A DNA stretch of 32,260 nt from Arthrobacter sp. M2012083 (GTDB taxonomy: Bacteria > Actinomycetota > Actinomycetes > Actinomycetales > Micrococcaceae): positions 1 through 32,260 of the forward strand of contig NZ_AKKK01000026.1 of assembly GCF_000281065.1 (NCBI RefSeq), written 5' to 3'. The notes under the pieces were generated by a model. That model was given only the letters and a program-made list of their open reading frames with translations. It was not told the DNA's origin and ran no database searches. Below, in pieces: positions 6,985 through 15,552 of the stretch. The position numbers were made by a program, and so were the translations under genes. Numbering within the stretch: position 1 is the first letter of the stretch; the number at the start of each line of letters is the position of its first letter.

Positions 6985-7916
6985 GCGCATCAACAACCTC
7001 CGTCCGCGGCACGGTCAGCCGGGGTTCAGCAGGGACCACGTTCAGGCCCGGCTCCAAGCGCCAGCATGAAGTGACCCGGCTTCTGCCCGGTCCCATGCTT
7101 GCGATCATCCTCACGGTGCTCAGTGCCATTGTGTTGATCCCGGTCGCGTACATCTTCCTGGCATCAGTGAACTCAGACATCGGCGTAGCCAACGGTGAGT
7201 TCTGGCCGTCCACGTTCTCCCTGGAGAACTACACCAAGATCTGGTCCAGCGTTGGCTTGGCTAAGGGATTGGCCAATAGCGTGCTCGTAGCCGGGGCCAC
7301 GGCAGTGGTGTCAGCAGCGATGTCTGTCTCCATCGCGTACGTGCTGGTCAGGTACCAGTTTCGTGGACGGCTCTCTATTCTGAGGAGCCTCCTTGCGCTT
7401 CAGTCGGTGCCGGGCACGCTGATGGTCCTGCCCGTGTTTGTTCTCTTCTCCTCGGCAGCGAGCTACTTGGGAGTCCAGGTCATCGGAACCCAGTGGGGCC
7501 TCTTCATCACGTACCTGACGTTCGCGATGCCCTTCTCAACTTGGGTGATGGTGACGTATCTGCGCGGCTTGCCCCGTGAACTGGAGGAGGCTGCACGGAT
7601 CGACGGCGCCAGCAACCTCGGCGTCCTTGTACGCATCATCCTGCCGCTCAGCTGGCCGGGCATTGTGGTTTCGGGAATCTTCGCGTTCCTTCTCGGCTGG
7701 AACGATGTCCTCTTCGCCTCGGTGATGACTCGGCCTGACAGCCAAACAGCAGCTGTAGCGCTGCAGATTTTCGGGGCTTCGCAAGAAGGCGGCGCTATCC
7801 CGCTGTACGGACAGATGATGGCGGCCTCGCTCGTCTGCGCGGCACCAGTAGTGATTCTCTACCTGATTTTCCAACGTTACCTAGTGGGCGGTCTCACCGC
7901 CGGAGGAGTCAAATAG
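6981..7916 (+). CDS. sugar ABC transporter permease, MalG/UgpE type
   Basis: A 311-residue inner-membrane permease, partner of the preceding one. After a short basic cytoplasmic start, the first membrane segment is at roughly residues 38-60 (MLAIILTVLSAIVLIPVAYI). The EAA loop reads LPRELEEAARIDGASNLGVL followed by VRIILPLSWPG, a textbook MalG-type motif. The GTG start at 6981 overlaps the preceding stop as GTGA, implying translational coupling, with GGAGGC just upstream. No ATP-binding subunit is encoded in this operon; CUT1 importers of actinobacteria often share one MsiK-type ATPase encoded elsewhere, so an unlinked ATPase is inferred. Confidence 0.93.
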   Translation: MSASTTSVRGTVSRGSAGTTFRPGSKRQHEVTRLLPGPMLAIILTVLSAIVLIPVAYIFLASVNSDIGVANGEFWPSTFSLENYTKIWSSVGLAKGLANSVLVAGATAVVSAAMSVSIAYVLVRYQFRGRLSILRSLLALQSVPGTLMVLPVFVLFSSAASYLGVQVIGTQWGLFITYLTFAMPFSTWVMVTYLRGLPRELEEAARIDGASNLGVLVRIILPLSWPGIVVSGIFAFLLGWNDVLFASVMTRPDSQTAAVALQIFGASQEGGAIPLYGQMMAASLVCAAPVVILYLIFQRYLVGGLTAGGVK

Positions 7917-7918
7917 CC

Positions 7919-8767
7919 ATGACCGGTTCAGCAACAGTTGAGTGGACGCTCTCGGGCTTCGGAGACGAAATCGACGACGACCCCGTGCTGCAGATCGCGG
8001 TACTCCAGGCTTTGGGTGCGAACCACATCGAGGTCCGCAGCGCATGGGGAACCAACATCGTGGACCTCACCCCGGAGCAACTGGCAGAGCTGAAGAATCT
8101 TCTGGACGCGGCAGGTATGGGGGTCTCGGCCATCGCTTCGCCCATCGGCAAAGTTGATATCTCATTGCCGGTGGAACACGAGGTGGAGCGCCTTCGCCGG
8201 GCCGCCAACGCAGCGCAGGTCCTGGGTGCTCGCTACATCCGGGTCTTCTCCTTTTACTACGGCGAAGGAGTAGGGGCCGACAGCATCCGCGACGACGTCA
8301 TCGAGCGGATGTGTGCCCTCGCAGCAGTGGCCGAGGAGACCGGAGTGGTCCTCCTCCACGAAAACGAAAAAGACATCTTCGGAGACACCCCGGATCGCGT
8401 CTTGGACATCATCGAATCTGTTGCGTCCCGGGCTTTGAAAGTTGCCTGGGATCCGGCCAACTTTGTCCAGGTGGGCGTCAAGCCGTTCGACGAAGGCTAC
8501 GCAAAGCTCCGTCCCCACCTTGAGTACCTGCAGGTCAAGGACGCACGATTCGCAGACGGCATCGTTGTTCCTGCAGGTGAAGGCGACGGTGATCTGCTGC
8601 GCACTGTAGAGGCGCTGAAGGCTGATGGTTTCGTAGGATTCGCAAGCCTCGAACCCCATTTGGCCGGTGCGCATGGACTCGGTGGATTCTCAGGGCCCAC
8701 CGCATTCGGCATGGCGGCCCGTGCCTTTGCCAAAGTCGTGAACGAAGCAGGAGTTGAAACCAAGTGA
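7919..8767 (+). CDS. sugar phosphate isomerase/epimerase-like TIM-barrel protein 1
   Basis: A 282-residue protein of the xylose-isomerase-like TIM-barrel superfamily (AP endonuclease 2 type). Expected metal ligands are Glu148 in LLHENEKD, Asp178 in AWDPANF and Glu245 in ASLEPHL. The position usually held by His before VKD carries Gln205 (EYLQVKDA), which may alter metal binding or chemistry. Family members do isomerisation, epimerisation, dehydration or beta-elimination on keto sugars; sequence alone does not decide which. GGAGGAG lies 10 nt before the ATG, and only 2 nt separate it from the permease gene. With the adjacent dehydrogenase and the second TIM-barrel gene it resembles 3-keto-glycoside cleavage modules. 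Function in that pathway is inference. Confidence 0.85.
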   Translation: MTGSATVEWTLSGFGDEIDDDPVLQIAVLQALGANHIEVRSAWGTNIVDLTPEQLAELKNLLDAAGMGVSAIASPIGKVDISLPVEHEVERLRRAANAAQVLGARYIRVFSFYYGEGVGADSIRDDVIERMCALAAVAEETGVVLLHENEKDIFGDTPDRVLDIIESVASRALKVAWDPANFVQVGVKPFDEGYAKLRPHLEYLQVKDARFADGIVVPAGEGDGDLLRTVEALKADGFVGFASLEPHLAGAHGLGGFSGPTAFGMAARAFAKVVNEAGVETK

Positions 8768-9957
8768 GCACTCAAACCCCTAAAGTCCTCAGCGTAGCCA
8801 TCGCCGGGTGCGGCACCATCGGACGCACGCATGCCGCCTCCGTTGCTGAAATCGCCGACCTTCAGGTCACGGCGCTGGTAGACGAAATCACCGAAGCGGC
8901 CGAGGGACTTGCCCAGCACATCGAGGACAACGGCGCCGCACGCCCGGCCACCTTCCGAAGCCTCGCTGAAGCGCTCGCCGGCGCCGACGTCGACCTCGTC
9001 ATCATTGCCACCCCCAGCGGACTTCACATTGAGCAAGCCTTGGAAGTGCTCGACGCCGGCAAGCACGTGGTCATCGAGAAGCCGCTGGACGTGAACCTGG
9101 ACCGCGCGGATGAAATCCTGGCGGCGGCCAAAGCCGCGGAAGCAAAAGGACTCGTTGCGAGCGTCATCAGCCAGCACCGCTTCGACCCCGCCAGCATCGT
9201 GGTGGACGAGGCTCGACGCGCCGGGCGCTTTGGCCGCCTCACGTCCGCTATCGCATCTGTGAGCTGGTACCGCAGCCAGGGCTACTACGATTCCGGTGCC
9301 TGGCGCGGTACGTGGGCCATGGACGGAGGGGGAGCCGTGATGAACCAAGGCGTCCACACCGTTGACCTGTTGTTGTGGTTCCTCGGCCGCCCGGTGGAAA
9401 TCAGTGCCAAGACCGCGCTCCTGGCGCACACTGATGTGGAGGTGGAAGACACTGCGGTTGCCACCGTCACGTTCGAATCGGGCGCGCTGGCCGTGCTCCA
9501 CGCAACCACAGCCGCTTATCCCGGGCTCACCGTCAGGCTGCAGGTCATGGGCAGCAAGGGTTCTGCCGTGATCGACAATGACAGTCTTCGGTTCTTCCAT
9601 GCGGCCGCTTCAGACGAAGAGACGCAAAGTGGCCCCATGGGCTTCCCGGGCGCCGGCAACCAAGCCGAAGCGGAACTGGCCAGGTTCGCTGAACCGACCA
9701 CACAGACGAACCTGGATCCGACGCTCTACCCGGCCGGGCACATTCGCCAATACCGCGACGTTGTGGACGCCATCCGGAATGGTCGGCCCGCCGGTGTCAC
9801 CATCCAGGACGCTGTAACGGCCCTTGCCACGGTGCGCGCACTCTACGTTTCGGCCACGTTGGGCCAGCCGGTCCTCATCGCCGATGTCACTGCAGGAAAG
9901 TACAACGGTGTCCAGGTCCGGACGGGCAACGGCCGGCTTGAGGAGGTCAGGGCATGA
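8764..9957 (+). CDS. Gfo/Idh/MocA-family sugar oxidoreductase
   Basis: A 397-residue NAD(P)-dependent dehydrogenase. The Rossmann loop GCGTIG is at residues 15-20 and Asp40 after the second strand (VTALVDE) is consistent with NAD preference. The catalytic EKP motif is at 105-107 (Lys106). The C-terminal substrate domain carries GGGAVMNQGVHTVD at about 188-201, with His198 in the family's catalytic position. These enzymes oxidise or reduce hydroxyls on sugars, inositols and glycosides; several oxidise C3 of a glycoside as the first step of non-hydrolytic cleavage. The GTG start overlaps the previous stop (GTGA) and its own end overlaps the next gene (ATGA), so the three proteins are probably made in step. 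The actual substrate is unknown. Confidence 0.9.
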   Translation: MSTQTPKVLSVAIAGCGTIGRTHAASVAEIADLQVTALVDEITEAAEGLAQHIEDNGAARPATFRSLAEALAGADVDLVIIATPSGLHIEQALEVLDAGKHVVIEKPLDVNLDRADEILAAAKAAEAKGLVASVISQHRFDPASIVVDEARRAGRFGRLTSAIASVSWYRSQGYYDSGAWRGTWAMDGGGAVMNQGVHTVDLLLWFLGRPVEISAKTALLAHTDVEVEDTAVATVTFESGALAVLHATTAAYPGLTVRLQVMGSKGSAVIDNDSLRFFHAAASDEETQSGPMGFPGAGNQAEAELARFAEPTTQTNLDPTLYPAGHIRQYRDVVDAIRNGRPAGVTIQDAVTALATVRALYVSATLGQPVLIADVTAGKYNGVQVRTGNGRLEEVRA

Positions 9958-10874
9958 AGTTCTCAGTTTTCACGGCCTCGACGCCGGAGTGGGCCCCCGA
10001 GGAAGCCGCCATGGAGCTGTCAGCCCAAGGATGGCACGGCATCGAGTGGCGGATTACGGACCAGGCAGACTCCCCGGAACCAGGCTTCTGGGCAGGGAAC
10101 AAGGCCACCTGGCCCCTGACCGGGCTTGAGGAATCACTGCCGGACATTGCGCGTATCACCGCCGACGCCGGCTTGGAGTACTCAGGCTTGGGTGGCTACG
10201 CCCGCTGCGATAACCACGACGACGTCGAACGCGTCCTCGCGGCGACCGCCGCGTTAGGTGCCGGGCAAGTCCGCGTCAACGTCCTTCCGCTCGGCAACTC
10301 CACAATGGGGGGCCAGGAACCCACGGGGCTGTCCTATCCCGAGCTGTTCGACGCCACGCGGAAACACTATGAATGGGTTGCGCAGCGTGCGGCCCACCAC
10401 GGCGTCAAAGCATTGGTGGAACTGCACCACGGAACGGTGACCGCTTCGGCGTCGTCCGCCCGGCGGCTCCTCGATGGCCTCGATCCGCAGCATGTGGGCG
10501 TCATCCATGACCTCGGAAACTTGTTGATCGAAGGCTGGGAGTCGCCGCTTCCCGCGCTGCAACTGCTGGGCCCCTACCTTGCCCATGTTCACGTGAAGAA
10601 CGCCCGATGGGTTCTCACGGACCGCCGAGATCCTGCTGGCGGTGCCGTCTGGGCCAGTGAATGGGCGCCCCTCGAAGAAGGAATTGGAAACGTGGTGACC
10701 TATTTCAAGGCGCTCGCCGACGCTGGCTACGACGGCTGGGTGACTGTGGAGGACTTCTCAACCGACGTTCCACTCGCCGAGCGGACGGCCCGAAACCTGG
10801 ATTTCCTGCGCCGCGCCGCGACACTCGCCGGACTTGCCGTCGCCGGCGCCGCCGACTCCGTCCCGAAAGGCTGA
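9954..10874 (+). CDS. sugar phosphate isomerase/epimerase-like TIM-barrel protein 2
   Basis: A 306-residue xylose-isomerase-like TIM-barrel protein, only distantly similar to the one at 7919. All four expected metal ligands are visible: Glu156 in ALVELHHG, Asp186 in VIHDLGN, His213 in HVHVKNA and Glu266 in TVEDFS. It begins KFSVFTASTPEWAPEEAAME, typical of this family. The ATG overlaps the dehydrogenase stop and has GAGGAGG about 10 nt upstream. Having two such proteins beside one Gfo/Idh/MocA enzyme matches the lgdA-lgdB1-lgdB2 levoglucosan layout, where one barrel eliminates and the other hydrates a 3-keto sugar. That role is inferred from context; simple isomerase activity remains possible. 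Confidence 0.87.
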   Translation: MKFSVFTASTPEWAPEEAAMELSAQGWHGIEWRITDQADSPEPGFWAGNKATWPLTGLEESLPDIARITADAGLEYSGLGGYARCDNHDDVERVLAATAALGAGQVRVNVLPLGNSTMGGQEPTGLSYPELFDATRKHYEWVAQRAAHHGVKALVELHHGTVTASASSARRLLDGLDPQHVGVIHDLGNLLIEGWESPLPALQLLGPYLAHVHVKNARWVLTDRRDPAGGAVWASEWAPLEEGIGNVVTYFKALADAGYDGWVTVEDFSTDVPLAERTARNLDFLRRAATLAGLAVAGAADSVPKG

Positions 10875-10877
10875 GCC

Positions 10878-12269
10878 ATGTCCATCGCCACCCATCCGGA
10901 CCGCCTCCTGCCTGCCGATCCCGGCACCCGCGGCATCGCCCGCGAGCTGCTGCAACGCGTTCAGGACTTGCCCATCCTTTCACCGCACGGCCATGTGGAC
11001 GCAGCAGTCATCGAACAGAACACCCCTTTCCCCGATCCTGCTGCCCTGTTGGTCACTCCGGACCACTACGTCACCCGCCTCATCCACGCATCGGGAATTG
11101 GCTTGGACAAGCTTCAGCCAGGCAACGCCGCACCACGCGAGATTTGGCGACTTTTCTGTGCAGCTTGGCCACTGTTCGATGGGACCGCGTCAGGGTACTG
11201 GCTGCGGACCCAGCTCGAGTCTGTTTTTGGGTTTCACGGCGAACTGAGCGCGGAGACGGCAGATGCCAGCTTCGATTCCATCTTTGCCAAACTCGCGGAA
11301 CCGGGATTCCGTCCGCGCGAGCTGTTCAAGGATTTCAACATCGAAGTCCTTGCCACTACTGACGACCCCCTGGATAACCTCGAGAGCCACCGCGCGCTCG
11401 CGGAGGATCCTTCGTTCCACAGCCGGGTGCTTCCGACGTTCCGCCCGGATGCTTACATCAACATCGCGCACCCGCGATGGGCCGCCAACGTGGAGCGGAT
11501 CATCGCAGAGGCGTCCGACGGCGGCAGCGGCTACCTGGGGTACCTCACCGCGCTCGAGAATCGCCGCCGGTACTTCGTGGACCACGGTGCCGTCTCCGCG
11601 GATCACGGTGTCCGGACCCCGGCGACCGTCAAGCTGGACGAAGCCGACGCAGTGGCACTTTTCGAAAAGGCCCGCTCCGGGCAGGCACGCCCGGAGGATC
11701 GCGACCTGTTCGAAGCCCACATGATGTACCAGATGGCGAGGATGTCCGTGGAGGACGGCTTGGTGATGACCATCCACCCCGGCTCGTACCGCAACCACCA
11801 TCAGCCAACGTTCGATATGTTCGGGGCAGACACCGGCCACGACATACCCGTTGCCACCAATTACACAGAAGCCATCCGTCCCCTGCTGCAGGATTTCGGT
11901 ACCGCCAAGGACTTCCACTTGGTCCTCTTCACCCTTGACGAGACCGTTTTTTCCAGGGAACTCGCACCGCTGGCAGGCTTCTATCCCTCGGTCTACATCG
12001 GTGCGCCGTGGTGGTTCCTTGATGCCCCGGATGCCATGCTCCGGTTCCGTTCGGCGGTGACGGAAACCGCGGGTTTCTCCCGGTCCTCCGGCTTCATCGA
12101 CGACACACGCGCCTTCTGCTCCATCCCGGCGCGGCATGACGCCTCACGCCGGATTGAGGCCTCGTTCCTCGCCAGGCTGGTTGCCGAGCACCGCATCAGC
12201 GAGGACCGCGCGCACGAGCTGATTGTCGACGTCGTGGATTCCTCACCGCGAAGGGTTTTCAAACTGTGA
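10878..12269 (+). CDS. uxaC: glucuronate (uronate) isomerase
   Basis: A 463-residue protein close in length to E. coli UxaC (470). It converts D-glucuronate to D-fructuronate and D-galacturonate to D-tagaturonate. The amidohydrolase-like metal site shows as PHGHVDA (His37, His39) near the start. Other family stretches are MTIHPGSYRNHHQPTFDMFG followed by DTGHDIP, and SVYIGAPWWFLDAPDAMLRF near the C-terminus, with the ending SSPRRVFKL. AAAGG lies 7 nt before the ATG. It starts 3 nt after the TIM-barrel gene and overlaps uxuB by 4 nt. This is the firmest clue that the operon handles hexuronates. Absence of a tagaturonate reductase or altronate dehydratase favours glucuronate over galacturonate. 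Confidence 0.95.
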   Translation: MSIATHPDRLLPADPGTRGIARELLQRVQDLPILSPHGHVDAAVIEQNTPFPDPAALLVTPDHYVTRLIHASGIGLDKLQPGNAAPREIWRLFCAAWPLFDGTASGYWLRTQLESVFGFHGELSAETADASFDSIFAKLAEPGFRPRELFKDFNIEVLATTDDPLDNLESHRALAEDPSFHSRVLPTFRPDAYINIAHPRWAANVERIIAEASDGGSGYLGYLTALENRRRYFVDHGAVSADHGVRTPATVKLDEADAVALFEKARSGQARPEDRDLFEAHMMYQMARMSVEDGLVMTIHPGSYRNHHQPTFDMFGADTGHDIPVATNYTEAIRPLLQDFGTAKDFHLVLFTLDETVFSRELAPLAGFYPSVYIGAPWWFLDAPDAMLRFRSAVTETAGFSRSSGFIDDTRAFCSIPARHDASRRIEASFLARLVAEHRISEDRAHELIVDVVDSSPRRVFKL

Positions 12270-13600
12270 CCGGTGACCGGACACGTCCGCGGCTGAGCCG
12301 CAACGGGTCCCGACCCAAGCCGCCCATCCGCATCGTCCACCTCGGTTTGGGAGCCTTCCACCGTTCCCACCAAGCGTGGTACACGCAGCACGCCGGGGAC
12401 GCAGCAGAGTGGGGGATCGCCGCGTTCACCGGCCGGCGACCGGACGCGGCCACCGTGCTCGCGGAACAGGACGGGGTGTTCACGGTGGTGGAACGTTCGG
12501 GCAGCGGCGACACCTTTGAAATAGTCGGCAGCATTGTTGAGGCCATTGATGGAGCCGACGTCGGACGGCTGACTGAACTTGTAGCTGCACCAGCTACGGC
12601 TGTCCTCACGCTGACCATCACCGAAGCTGCCTATGCAGTGGATGCGACAGGAAGCACTGGAGGACCGACGCCGTTGGCTCGCTTGGTGACGGCCCTTGCC
12701 GCCCGCAGGGACGCCGAAAACGGGCCGATCGCAGTGGTGAGCTGCGACAACCTCGCGGACAACGGCAACGTGGCCAGGCAGGCTGTTGACGCGTTGGCAC
12801 GTGCCAAGGACCGCGGGCTGGCCGCATGGATCGATGCCAATGTCAGCTTCGTCAGCACGTCCGTGGACCGGATCACGCCACGGACAACGCAGGCAGACCT
12901 CGATGTCGTCGCGGACTCATGCGGCTACCGGGACGAGGCTGCAGTGGTCACCGAGCCGTTCCACAACTGGATCCTCAGCGGGGACTTCCCTGCCGGCCGG
13001 CCCCGTTGGGAGGACGCCGGGGCTGTATTTGTGGACGACATCGAACCGTACGAGAACCGGAAGCTCTGGTTGCTGAATGGCTCGCATTCCATCCTGGCCT
13101 ACGCCGGATTGGTCCGCGGGCACGCGACCGTAGCCGAAGCGCTGTCCGACGACGTGTGCAGGGGAGCCGTGGAAGGGTTCTGGGACGAGGCATCCCGGCA
13201 CCTGACCGGCGACGACTTGGAGATCCCAAAGTACCGGAAGGCTTTGTTGGAGCGTTTCGGCAACTCACGGATTGCGCATCACCTGACCCAGATCGCCATG
13301 GACGGAACCACCAAGCTGCGGATGCGCGCCTTGCCGGTCCTGGCTGCCGAACGCGGGGCGGGCCGATCAGGAGACGGCGCGGCCCGGATGATCGCTGCTT
13401 GGGTGGCCTACTTGTCATCCACAGCCCAGTTCCATGATCCCCTTGCCTCCGATATCAAGGACGCGAAAAGGCTCGACGGCGAACACCGCACCGCTGCCCT
13501 GGTGGGGCTCATCAGCCCTGAACTGGCAAAGGACACTGCCTTTGTATCCCGCATCCATCGGCAGCAAGTCTCCTTAACCGCCACGAGTACTCACGCCTAG
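12266..13600 (+). CDS. uxuB: mannitol dehydrogenase-family fructuronate reductase
   Basis: A 444-residue long-chain NAD-dependent polyol/uronate dehydrogenase. The N-terminal cofactor region reads IVHLGLGAFHRSHQAWYT (residues 24-40), SCDNLADNG is at 159-167 and VDRITPR at about 200-206. The catalytic pattern KxxxxNxxH is present: Lys266, Asn271 and His274 in RKLWLLNGSHSILAY. In context, between glucuronate isomerase and mannonate dehydratase, the expected reaction is reduction of D-fructuronate to D-mannonate. The GTG start overlaps the uxaC stop (GTGA). Mannitol or arabinitol dehydrogenase activity cannot be excluded by sequence alone, but the neighbours make fructuronate reductase most likely. 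Confidence 0.9.
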   Translation: MTGDRTRPRLSRNGSRPKPPIRIVHLGLGAFHRSHQAWYTQHAGDAAEWGIAAFTGRRPDAATVLAEQDGVFTVVERSGSGDTFEIVGSIVEAIDGADVGRLTELVAAPATAVLTLTITEAAYAVDATGSTGGPTPLARLVTALAARRDAENGPIAVVSCDNLADNGNVARQAVDALARAKDRGLAAWIDANVSFVSTSVDRITPRTTQADLDVVADSCGYRDEAAVVTEPFHNWILSGDFPAGRPRWEDAGAVFVDDIEPYENRKLWLLNGSHSILAYAGLVRGHATVAEALSDDVCRGAVEGFWDEASRHLTGDDLEIPKYRKALLERFGNSRIAHHLTQIAMDGTTKLRMRALPVLAAERGAGRSGDGAARMIAAWVAYLSSTAQFHDPLASDIKDAKRLDGEHRTAALVGLISPELAKDTAFVSRIHRQQVSLTATSTHA

Positions 13601-13639
13601 ACCACCAGCTGCCAGACACCTTTGGAAGGACCCCGAATC

Positions 13640-14869
13640 ATGAAAATCATTGCCGCTGAAGTCTTTGTGACCAGCCCGTCCCGTAACTTCGTCACTCTTC
13701 GCATCACCACGGAGGACGGTGTGACGGGCATCGGTGACGCGACGCTCAACGGCCGTGAACTCGCCGTCGCCGCGTACCTCAAGGAGCACGTGGCGCAGTT
13801 GCTGATCGGGAAGGATCCGCACCGGATTGAGGACACCTGGCAGTTCCTGTACCGCAGCTCCTACTGGCGGCGCGGGCCTGTCACCATGGCCGCGATTGCC
13901 GCCGTCGACATGGCGTTGTGGGACATCAAGGGCAAGGTTGCCGGGATGCCGGTCTACCAGTTGCTCGGTGGCGCATCCCGGAACGGGCTGCGGGCTTACG
14001 GCCACGCATCCGGTGCTGACATTCCGTCGCTGTTCGACTCAGTGCGTGAGCATCTGGAACTGGGATACAAGTCCATCCGTATCCAGACCGCCGTCCCCGG
14101 CATCAAGGCCGTCTATGGTGTTGCCGCGCAGGCCCAGGCCTCGGGTGAACGGTATGACTACGAGCCCGCCGGCCGAGGCAACTTCCCGTTGGAAGAGGAC
14201 TGGGACACCCGCGCCTACCTGCGCCACCTGCCCACCGTTTTCGAGGCAGTCCGCAACGAGTTCGGCCCGGAAATCCCGTTGCTGCACGACGGCCACCACC
14301 GCATGACCCCCATCCAGGCCGCCAAGCTCGGCAAAGCCTTGGAACCGTATGACCTCTTCTGGCTCGAGGACTGCACCCCGGCCGAGAACCAGGAAGGCCT
14401 TCGCCTGGTCCGCCAGCACACCACCACCCCGCTGGCCATCGGCGAAATCTTCAACACCGTATGGGACTACCAGACCCTCATCAAGGAACAGCTGATCGAT
14501 TACGTCCGCGCGGCATCCACCCACTTCGGCGGTATTTCTCCGTTGAAGAAGGTCATGGACTTCGCAGCCCAGTACCAGATCAAGTCCGGCTTCCACGGCC
14601 CCACGGACATCTCTCCGGTGGGCTTCGCCGCCCAGCTGCACGTCGGCCTGGCCATCCATAACTACGGCATCCAGGAATACATGCAGCACTCGGACAAAAC
14701 CAATGAGGTCTTCGAACAGTCCATGACCTTCAAGGACGGCTACCTGCACCCCGGCGACAACCCCGGCATCGGCGTCGAATTCAACGAAGAAGCCGCTGCC
14801 GCCTTCCCGTACCAGCAGGCTTACCTGCCGTACAACCGACTCGTGGACGGCACTGTTCATGACTGGTGA
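13640..14869 (+). CDS. manD: D-mannonate dehydratase, enolase superfamily (ManD/RspA type)
   Basis: A 409-residue enolase-superfamily protein. Mg2+ ligands are readable at the ManD spacing: Asp217 (LLHDGHHR), Glu243 (WLEDC) and Glu269 (IGEIFN), each 26 residues apart. His219 lies just after the first ligand, and HGPTDISP (His319, Asp323) matches the family. It should dehydrate D-mannonate to 2-keto-3-deoxygluconate. It is not homologous to E. coli UxuA but replaces it in this pathway. GGAAGGA stands 9 nt before the ATG at 13640; an in-frame TTG at 13622 is less likely. Some ManD-family members have low or no activity, but the position after uxaC and uxuB argues for a true catabolic enzyme here. 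Confidence 0.92.
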   Translation: MKIIAAEVFVTSPSRNFVTLRITTEDGVTGIGDATLNGRELAVAAYLKEHVAQLLIGKDPHRIEDTWQFLYRSSYWRRGPVTMAAIAAVDMALWDIKGKVAGMPVYQLLGGASRNGLRAYGHASGADIPSLFDSVREHLELGYKSIRIQTAVPGIKAVYGVAAQAQASGERYDYEPAGRGNFPLEEDWDTRAYLRHLPTVFEAVRNEFGPEIPLLHDGHHRMTPIQAAKLGKALEPYDLFWLEDCTPAENQEGLRLVRQHTTTPLAIGEIFNTVWDYQTLIKEQLIDYVRAASTHFGGISPLKKVMDFAAQYQIKSGFHGPTDISPVGFAAQLHVGLAIHNYGIQEYMQHSDKTNEVFEQSMTFKDGYLHPGDNPGIGVEFNEEAAAAFPYQQAYLPYNRLVDGTVHDW

Positions 14870-14876
14870 GTCGGCC

Positions 14877-15395
14877 ATGATTGGTAAATCGCAACCGCAG
14901 CATCACGTTGTGGTCATGGGCGTGGCAGGCTGCGGCAAAAGCACCATTGGTGCCGCCCTCGCCGAGCGTCTCGGTGCGGAATTTCTCGACGGCGATTCGC
15001 TGCACCCCCAGGCGAACATCGACAAGATGGCCTCGGGTACTCCGCTGAACGACGAAGACCGCGCACCGTGGCTGGTCGAAATCGGCAGGCGATTCCCGGC
15101 GTCGGACTCTCCTTTGGTGATCGCGTGCAGCGCGCTTAAGCGCTCGTACCGGGACATCATCCGCAGTGCCGATCCGTCCGTGGTTTTTGTGCACCTGCAC
15201 GGCACCCGCGAGTTGCTGAAGGCGCGCATGACTTCCAGGCCGGGACACTTCATGCCGGCCTCACTGCTCGATTCCCAACTGGCCACGCTGGAGCCATTGC
15301 AGGACGACGAAGCCGGAATCGTCGTGGACATCGCCAACTCCGTGGAGGACATTGTGCAGGACGTGGTCCCTGCCCTCACTGGAGCCCTGCTCTAG
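14877..15395 (+). CDS. gntK: gluconokinase
   Basis: A 172-residue P-loop kinase of the GntK/IdnK family, of normal length. The ATP-binding loop GVAGCGKST is at residues 15-23. Other family features are DGDSLHPQANIDKMASGTPL and ACSALKRSYRDIIR, then RPGHFMPASLLDSQLATLEP. It phosphorylates D-gluconate to 6-phosphogluconate in the cytoplasm. Two ATGs are possible: 14859, overlapping manD, and 14877. The latter is chosen because GGTGAG stands 7 nt before it. It is the last gene before the operon terminator. A KDG kinase would have been expected at this step, so either gluconate arises as well or the enzyme's role is broader; the family assignment itself is firm. Confidence 0.9.
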   Translation: MIGKSQPQHHVVVMGVAGCGKSTIGAALAERLGAEFLDGDSLHPQANIDKMASGTPLNDEDRAPWLVEIGRRFPASDSPLVIACSALKRSYRDIIRSADPSVVFVHLHGTRELLKARMTSRPGHFMPASLLDSQLATLEPLQDDEAGIVVDIANSVEDIVQDVVPALTGALL

Positions 15396-15408
15396 GCCCC
15401 GGTCCTCG

Positions 15409-15443
15409 AAGCCCGGTACTGCCCACAAAGCAGTGCCGGGCTT
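15409..15443 (+). terminator. hairpin terminator of the uronate operon
   Basis: Arms 15409-15422 (AAGCCCGGTACTGC) and 15430-15443 pair over 14 bp with a single G-U, around a 7-nt loop. The stem ends in TTT and lies 14 bp after the gntK stop. It separates the operon from the next transport system. Confidence 0.85.
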
Positions 15444-15473
15444 TCCTGCTGCCTACCACGGATGAGCCCGCCA

Positions 15474-15490
15474 ATTGTGAACGCTAACAA
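15474..15490. promoter_or_regulatory. LacI-type operator O1 upstream of chvE
   Basis: ATTGTGAACGCTAACAA has a central CG with related arms TGTGAA and CTAACA, the form of a LacI-family operator. An exact inverted copy lies at 15566-15582. This one sits about 79 bp upstream of the -35 box. Confidence 0.65.
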
Positions 15491-15552
15491 CGTTTCAAGT
15501 CAAGAGCTTCGAGGGTGGTTCGAGGCTGCAATCATTTCGTGATCCACAGCAC

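Noticed and set aside
8497..9600. 367-residue minus-strand open frame
   Set aside because: Antisense to the Gfo/Idh/MocA gene and the end of TIM-barrel gene 1; no domain recognised.
4540..15395. Galacturonate (tagaturonate/altronate) route for the operon
   Set aside because: UxaC could accept galacturonate, but no altronate dehydratase is present, whereas a ManD-type mannonate dehydratase with its full metal site is.
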